DNA from: Vibrio tritonius
GTDB taxonomy: Bacteria; Pseudomonadota; Gammaproteobacteria; Enterobacterales; Vibrionaceae
DNA: 64,000 nt
Reading direction: 5' to 3'
NCBI RefSeq assembly: GCF_001547935.1
Contig: NZ_AP014635.1
Span: 3,038,001-3,102,000 of the forward strand
Of this stretch, positions 59,349-64,000 are shown one piece after another (position 1 is the stretch's first letter; each line of letters begins with the position of its first letter). The position numbers and the translations under genes were made by a program. Below the pieces are notes generated by a model. That model had not been told where the DNA came from, did no database searches, and saw nothing but the letters and a program-made list of their open reading frames with translations.

Positions 59349-60239
59349 TTAAGCGTATTGGAATTGAGCTTCTGTCTGAGCTTCTATCTGAGTGTCTTGC
59401 CCGAACCATTGCAGCTTATCCGCCAGAGAAACCACCTCACCAACCACAATCAGCGCTGGCGATTCTGCCTGCTTTGCTAATTGCGCCAGTTGCGCAAGCT
59501 CTCCTCGGTACACCTTCTGCGCCGCTTGCGTACCACGTTCGATAATGGCTATCGGTGTGGATGCTTTACGACCATGAAGAATCAACTGCTCAGCTATCTC
59601 TTGCGACTTCATTAATCCCATATAGATAACCAAGGTTTGATTGCCACGAGCTAGGGTTGACCAATCCACATCCTGCGATTCTAACTTGCTGTGTCCTGTC
59701 ACAAATAAAGCGGACTGAGCAAAATCCCTGTGGGTAAGCGGAATACCAGCATAAGCCGTAGCCCCAGCCGCCGCAGTAATGCCCGGAACGACGTGAAAAC
59801 GAACTCCTGCATCAAACAGCACTTCAAGCTCTTCTCCACCACGACCGAACATAAAGGGATCGCCACCTTTGATGCGTACCACTCGATGTCCTTGCTTGGC
59901 AAAATCCACCAAGAGCTGGTTGGTTTTATCTTGAGGAACGCTATGATGACCAGCGCGTTTACCAACGCACACTAAAATCACATCACTTGGAATCAAGGAC
60001 ATAATTTCATCTGAGACTAAGTAGTCGTACAACACCACATCTGCTTGCTGCAAAAAGTTGAGCGCTTTTACCGTCAGCAATTCTGGGTCACCTGGACCTG
60101 CACCAACCAATGCCACTTCACCCGCGCGTAATTGGCTTGGTGATAATCGGCTAACCGCTTGGCTTAATACACCCGTTTCAATTGAAACTAATCTAGGCGC
60201 CTTGTTTACTGATGAGGACACGTCTACAACGTCGGCCAT
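59349..60239 (-). CDS. cobA: Uroporphyrinogen-III C-methyltransferase CobA (SUMT)
   Basis: Makes precorrin-2 for sirohaem, the cofactor of sulfite (and nitrite) reductase, which explains its place in the sulfate operon. The 296-aa product has the SAM-binding loops [31 protein letters not shown] and [17 protein letters not shown], then [23 protein letters not shown]. It is the SUMT-only form, without the CysG dehydrogenase-ferrochelatase domain. I chose the ATG at 60239 because TAAGG is better spaced to it than to the ATG at 60248. It is the first gene of the operon; no CysB site is identifiable by eye. Confidence 0.94.
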   Translation of the reverse strand: MADVVDVSSSVNKAPRLVSIETGVLSQAVSRLSPSQLRAGEVALVGAGPGDPELLTVKALNFLQQADVVLYDYLVSDEIMSLIPSDVILVCVGKRAGHHSVPQDKTNQLLVDFAKQGHRVVRIKGGDPFMFGRGGEELEVLFDAGVRFHVVPGITAAAGATAYAGIPLTHRDFAQSALFVTGHSKLESQDVDWSTLARGNQTLVIYMGLMKSQEIAEQLILHGRKASTPIAIIERGTQAAQKVYRGELAQLAQLAKQAESPALIVVGEVVSLADKLQWFGQDTQIEAQTEAQFQYA

Positions 60240-60520
60240 CTTTGTCATCCCTTACTCAATTCATGTTTCGCATTATGATGAGTCGAATTTATTACCGGAA
60301 ATTCTATAATTTCATTTTTTATTCGAAAAATTGATAAGAGATTGGCACAGTTGAAGCATTAGGGTGGTGTATTTGTAGCCAAGTCATTGTTCCACAAGGG
60401 ATGATGCCTAAGCATTGAGGTGCGTAATATCACAATTTGCTGGGCACTTAACTCTTTGTTTCTTGCAAATTTGTTATCGTGATAGAGTTTTTACTCTCAT
60501 AAATAGGGATGGAATAGGAA

Positions 60521-62485
60521 ATGGCAGTGGCACTTAAACCTCTTTCTGTCGCGGTATTGTGTGGACTTTTGTCTATCTCAAGTACAGCGATGGCCGACAC
60601 GCTTAAACTTCGTATTATTGAAACCACTGATATCCATGCAAACGTAATGGATTACGATTATTACAAAGATAAACCTTCAGAAAAAATTGGCCTCGATCGC
60701 GCTGCGACTGTCGCTAAAAATGCACGAAATGAAGTTAAGAACGCGCTTTTTATTGATAACGGAGATTTAATCCAAGGCAGCCCGATGGGTGACTACATGG
60801 CGGCTAAAGGCATCAAGCCCGGTGAAATCCACCCCGTGTATAAAGCGATGAATACGCTACCTTATGAAGTGGGTAATTTTGGCAATCATGAATTTAATTA
60901 CGGCATCGACTTTCTTAAAGAGAGCATCAATGATGCTAAATTTCCTTACATCAATGCCAATATTTACGATGCGAAAACAGGCAAACACTTTTTTACCCCT
61001 TACCTGATTCGCACCTACCGTTTACAAGATACCGACGGCCAAATGCAGACACTTAAAGTCGGCTACATCGGTTTCGCACCACCACAAATCATGGTGTGGG
61101 ATAAGAAAAATCTCGCAGGGAAAGTAGTGGTCAAAGATATTAAAGAGACCGCTGAACAGCTCATTCCTGAAATGAAAGCGAAAGGCGCAGATGTGATTGT
61201 CGCCATTCCCCACTCTGGTCTATCAACTGATCCATACAAGGTTGGCGCTGAAAACTCGGTTTATTACCTCTCTACCGTAAAAGGAATTGACGCCATCGCT
61301 TTTGGTCATGCGCATGCCGTCTTCCCAGGTAAAGGTTTTGAACATTTACCCAATATTGATGACACAAAGGGCACAATTAACGGTGTTGCATCGGTGATGC
61401 CGGGTCGCTGGGGTAGCCATGTGGGCGTTATCGATCTAACGTTATCAAAACAACATGGGCAATGGAACGTTATCGATGGTCGTTCACAAGCCCGCCCCAT
61501 TTTTGATAGTGCCAATAACCGCTCACTTGCTGAACCCGATCCTGCCATTGTTAAAGCACTTGCCGCAGACCATGCAGCCACTCGTCAATTTGTAAACCAA
61601 CCCATCGGCAAAGCAAATGATGTGATGTACAGCTATTTGGCTCTGGAACAAGATGATCCTACCATTCAGATCGTGAACTTGGCACAAACCGATTATGTGA
61701 AACAGTTTATCCAAGGTGATCCGGATCTCGACGGCTTACCGGTATTATCGGCAGCCGCTCCGTTTAAAGTGGGGGGACGTAAAAATGATCCATCCAACTA
61801 CACCGAAGTCGAAGCGGGTCAGCTCTCGTTTCGTAACGCAGCGGATCTTTATCTCTACCCAAATACTCTGGTTGCTTTAAAAGTCACGGGGCAACAAGTC
61901 AAAGATTGGCTTGAATGTTCTGCCGGTCAATTTAATCAAATTGACCCCAATACCACCAAACCACAATCGTTGATCAACTGGGATGGCTTTAGAACGTATA
62001 ACTTTGATGTGATGGACGGGATCAAATATCAGATCGATGTTACTCAACCTGCAAAATTTGATGGTGAATGTCAGCCATTACATCCCGATTCATCTCGAAT
62101 CGTTAACCTGACCTATCAAGGTAAACCAATTAATCCGAAGCAACATTTCATCGTCGCGACGAATAACTACCGTGCTTATGGTGAAAAATTTGCTGGCACT
62201 GGCGCTCAATACGTTGCCTTTGATGCCCCTGATGAAAACCGTACCGTTGTGGCTAACTATATCTCTCGAGTCAGTAAAGAGCAGGGAGAAATCACGCCAA
62301 GTGCGGATAATAATTGGTCATTTGCACCAATAGCGAGCCACACTAAACTGGATATCCGCTTTGAAACCTCGCCAAGTGACAAAGCCACACAGTTTATTCA
62401 GCAGAAAAAACAGTATCCGATGACCAAAGTGGGTCTCGATGATAATGGTTTTGCTATCTATCGTATCGACTTACAAAAAGAGTGA
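60521..62485 (+). CDS. cpdB: 2',3'-cyclic-nucleotide 2'-phosphodiesterase / 3'-nucleotidase CpdB
   Basis: Periplasmic enzyme degrading 2',3'-cyclic nucleotides and 3'-nucleotides for scavenging. The 654-aa product has a signal peptide ([23 protein letters not shown]), a calcineurin-like metallophosphatase domain with [46 protein letters not shown] and [11 protein letters not shown], and a C-terminal nucleotide-binding domain (about 350-600). The length matches the E. coli protein. It has its own promoter region and a terminator. Confidence 0.96.
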   Translation: MAVALKPLSVAVLCGLLSISSTAMADTLKLRIIETTDIHANVMDYDYYKDKPSEKIGLDRAATVAKNARNEVKNALFIDNGDLIQGSPMGDYMAAKGIKPGEIHPVYKAMNTLPYEVGNFGNHEFNYGIDFLKESINDAKFPYINANIYDAKTGKHFFTPYLIRTYRLQDTDGQMQTLKVGYIGFAPPQIMVWDKKNLAGKVVVKDIKETAEQLIPEMKAKGADVIVAIPHSGLSTDPYKVGAENSVYYLSTVKGIDAIAFGHAHAVFPGKGFEHLPNIDDTKGTINGVASVMPGRWGSHVGVIDLTLSKQHGQWNVIDGRSQARPIFDSANNRSLAEPDPAIVKALAADHAATRQFVNQPIGKANDVMYSYLALEQDDPTIQIVNLAQTDYVKQFIQGDPDLDGLPVLSAAAPFKVGGRKNDPSNYTEVEAGQLSFRNAADLYLYPNTLVALKVTGQQVKDWLECSAGQFNQIDPNTTKPQSLINWDGFRTYNFDVMDGIKYQIDVTQPAKFDGECQPLHPDSSRIVNLTYQGKPINPKQHFIVATNNYRAYGEKFAGTGAQYVAFDAPDENRTVVANYISRVSKEQGEITPSADNNWSFAPIASHTKLDIRFETSPSDKATQFIQQKKQYPMTKVGLDDNGFAIYRIDLQKE

Positions 62486-62511
62486 TCGATTATTCTTAAC
62501 CCATTAGTATG

Positions 62512-62541
62512 TGCCGTTACCTAATCCGTAACGGCATTTTT
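62512..62541 (+). terminator. Terminator after cpdB
   Basis: Stem TGCCGTTAC / GTAACGGCA with a seven-base loop and TTTTT. It lies directly before the ribosome binding site of the next gene. Confidence 0.88.
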
Positions 62542-62555
62542 ATGAGGAATTTCTG

Positions 62556-63077
62556 ATGCTTGAACAGCCATTTTTTGATTACTTAACCCAGCATGGATTT
62601 ACGACCATTGATGCCAGGACGTTATGTGATATTGGAAAAGTCATTGAGCTGCCCACTAGGCATATTCTTCACCATCAAGGAGAACATCCCGAATCGCTGT
62701 ATTGGCTAAACTCCGGGCTATGCCATAGCAGTTATCTCACCGATGATCAGCAAGAGGTCACCAAAGAACTTATCTACGAGCAAGAGTGGATTATTCCTTG
62801 TGAAAGTATGGTATTGGATGAACCGATCGACTGTTTGGTTGAATCATTGACAGAAATTCAACTGATTGAAATTCCGCTTGCGATGGTAGCCAACTGGCGA
62901 AAAGAGTCCCCTCACCTCTATCTGCAATTGTTGGAGCTTTACAGTGTCCAGCAAGCACAAAAACAACGTTTTAACTGTCTTTTTAGTGCACACGAGCGCT
63001 GGCAACTCTTTCAACAACACTTTGCTCATCTGTGTGATAAAGTTCCTCATGAGCTGTTACGCCGATACCTTGGTTAA
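62556..63077 (+). CDS. Crp/Fnr-like cyclic-nucleotide-binding-fold protein lacking a complete HTH
   Basis: A 173-aa protein with a cNMP-binding-like N-terminal barrel (residues about 15-120: IELPTRHILHHQGEHPESLYWLNSGLC), a long connecting helix, and the start of the winged-helix domain. It stops at VPHELLRRYLG, where related regulators continue with the recognition helix (YLG-I-x-P-x-S-L-S-R pattern). The DNA-binding helix is therefore missing; no continuation is seen in another frame. It could be a decayed regulator or a protein acting by protein contacts. TGAGGAATTTCTG precedes the ATG. Confidence 0.75.
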   Translation: MLEQPFFDYLTQHGFTTIDARTLCDIGKVIELPTRHILHHQGEHPESLYWLNSGLCHSSYLTDDQQEVTKELIYEQEWIIPCESMVLDEPIDCLVESLTEIQLIEIPLAMVANWRKESPHLYLQLLELYSVQQAQKQRFNCLFSAHERWQLFQQHFAHLCDKVPHELLRRYLG

Positions 63078-63147
63078 CGGCAAGCGATAAACCCAAACAA
63101 GGTCCGACACGTTAGTTGTAGGGATGATAGCGAGAGACAAAAACCAG

Positions 63148-63618
63148 ATGGAAGCAACAAACACAAATATCGAATGGCAGTGCTTGAGCTTTGAACAGCT
63201 AACCACTCATCAGCTTTACGACATTCTCCGTTTACGCGTTGATGTCTTTATCGTAGAACAAAACTGTCCATATCATGAATTGGATAACAAAGACCGCCAT
63301 CCAGAAGTCAGACATCTACTAGGGATAAAAGATGGTGAAATTGTCGCCTACAGTCGTCTTTTAGCGCCAGAGGTCAGCTTTGCATCACCCAGTATTGGAC
63401 GAGTCATTACGCTGGCACAAGCGCGAGGTAATGGTTTGGGACATCAATTAATGACACAGGCAATTCAACACACGAATCGATTGTGGCCAAATCAGCCAAT
63501 AGAGATAGAAGCCCAAGCACATTTGCAGGTCTTTTATGAGCAACATGGGTTTGTAAAAGTATCTGAACCTTTCATGCTTGATAATATCCCGCATATAGAA
63601 ATGATTCGTGACGCATAA
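63148..63618 (+). CDS. elaA: GNAT-family N-acetyltransferase ElaA
   Basis: Cytoplasmic acetyl-CoA-dependent N-acetyltransferase of the ElaA group (156 aa). Conserved blocks: LYDILRLRVDVFIVEQNCPYHELDNKD, the acetyl-CoA loop VITLAQARGNGLGHQLMTQAI (R-G-N-G-L-G), and IEAQAHLQVFYEQHGFVKVSE. I place the start at 63148 so that the product opens near IEWQ, as in E. coli ElaA; an ATG at 63124 is also possible. The substrate is not known. Confidence 0.88.
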   Translation: MEATNTNIEWQCLSFEQLTTHQLYDILRLRVDVFIVEQNCPYHELDNKDRHPEVRHLLGIKDGEIVAYSRLLAPEVSFASPSIGRVITLAQARGNGLGHQLMTQAIQHTNRLWPNQPIEIEAQAHLQVFYEQHGFVKVSEPFMLDNIPHIEMIRDA

Positions 63619-63692
63619 TCCCAGCGACGCTATTAGATAATGGCGACGATAGGTATAACAACGACGTAGAGAGTAAGTTTATCTTGCTCTCT

Positions 63693-64000
63693 TTAGTTAC
63701 TGCGGCCAAACGATCCATCAGACATTCGTAAAAACATCACTGACTGATCGCCTTTTTCCAACTGTAAGATGTCAAGATCGCCCTTGGTCGTCATTTTATA
63801 ACGAATCAACTGCCCCGCTTTTATATGACTCAGGGGCTTATCACCACCCTCTATACGAACCAGAGCATTTAGGTCAGCCATAGGGATTGAATTGGAGCGA
63901 AACACTTCAGCTAATGTATCACCACTTTTAACTATATATTGGTGCCACATCTTTGATTGAGGCGCTTTATTCTCTTCACTCAATTGGCTACTAAGACCAA
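63693..64000 (-). CDS. ytfB: YtfB/OapA-family cell-envelope protein, C-terminal part (5' end outside window)
   Basis: The last about 100 residues of a LysM-like OapA-domain protein: YIVKSGDTLAEVFRSNSIPMADLNALVRIEGG is the LysM-like part, and the end QSVMFLRMSDGSFGRSN closely parallels the end of E. coli YtfB. The frame runs open past base 64000 (codons LSSQ precede LSEENK), so the start shown by the short ATG-less frame is not real. YtfB is a cell-division-associated envelope protein with a peptidoglycan/glycan-binding domain in E. coli. Confidence 0.8.
   Translation of the reverse strand, partial: GLSSQLSEENKAPQSKMWHQYIVKSGDTLAEVFRSNSIPMADLNALVRIEGGDKPLSHIKAGQLIRYKMTTKGDLDILQLEKGDQSVMFLRMSDGSFGRSN

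Overview
This window is chromosomal DNA from a gammaproteobacterium, almost certainly a Vibrio. The protein sequences and gene order match the Vibrio/Enterobacteria core. Examples are rluA next to rapA; argF, pyrB-pyrI-ridA; mlaFEDCB-ibaG-murA opposite yrbG-kdsD-kdsC-lptC-lptA-lptB-rpoN-hpf-ptsN-rapZ-npr; mpl-fbp; ytfP-tamB-tamA-msrA; and cobA-cysD-cysN-permease-cysC. The five-gene Zur-box cluster and the TIGR03899-type gene are Vibrio-flavoured. No phage, integron, CRISPR array, rRNA or tRNA was found.

Layout. 1-6 kb: lptF (cut by the window edge) diverges from pepA-holC-valS. 6-12.4 kb: a D-2-hydroxyacid dehydrogenase, rluA, an atypical Nramp-family transporter and rapA. 12.7-18.3 kb: a PIN-PhoH ATPase, argF with an ARG-box-like site, the pyrBI operon with promoter, leader peptide and attenuator, ridA and plsC. 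18.3-31 kb: the cell-envelope block. On the minus strand lie the Mla phospholipid-transport operon, ibaG and murA. On the plus strand lie the Kdo/LPS-transport genes, sigma-54, hibernation factor and nitrogen-PTS genes. 31-38.5 kb: mgtE, pmbA/tldE, darP and the thiBPQ thiamine transporter under a TPP riboswitch. 38.5-49.3 kb: ubiX, mpl, fbp, a small lipoprotein, ytfP, tamB, tamA and msrA. 49.6-53.3 kb: a Zur-box-headed zinc cluster made of a His-rich DUF2607 protein, a His-rich DUF2796 periplasmic protein, an ABC ATPase, an FtsX-like permease and a DUF3299 protein. 53.3-64 kb: a 34-codon membrane micro-ORF, a TIGR03899-type gene, the sulfate-assimilation/sirohaem operon, cpdB, a Crp-like protein lacking its DNA-binding end, elaA and the 3' end of a ytfB/oapA-like gene.

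Less ordinary content. (1) A 266-bp MITE-like element is present as two nearly full copies, one half copy and one 35-bp terminal-repeat footprint. The footprint supplies the last 11 codons and stop codon of the DUF2607 gene. (2) The zinc cluster couples a LolD/MacB-type ABC transporter to His-rich exported proteins. It appears to be the Zur-regulated zinc-uptake system reported in V. cholerae (zrgABCDE), so it is not wholly new, but its mechanism is unusual. (3) The Nramp-family protein lacks both canonical metal-binding motifs. (4) There is an unannotated 34-aa membrane peptide with a good ribosome binding site. (5) RNA switches include the TPP riboswitch and the pyrBI attenuator; a Shine-Dalgarno-sequestering hairpin upstream of the PhoH-family gene is possible.

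All calls come from reading the sequence and from memory of the families; no database search was run.
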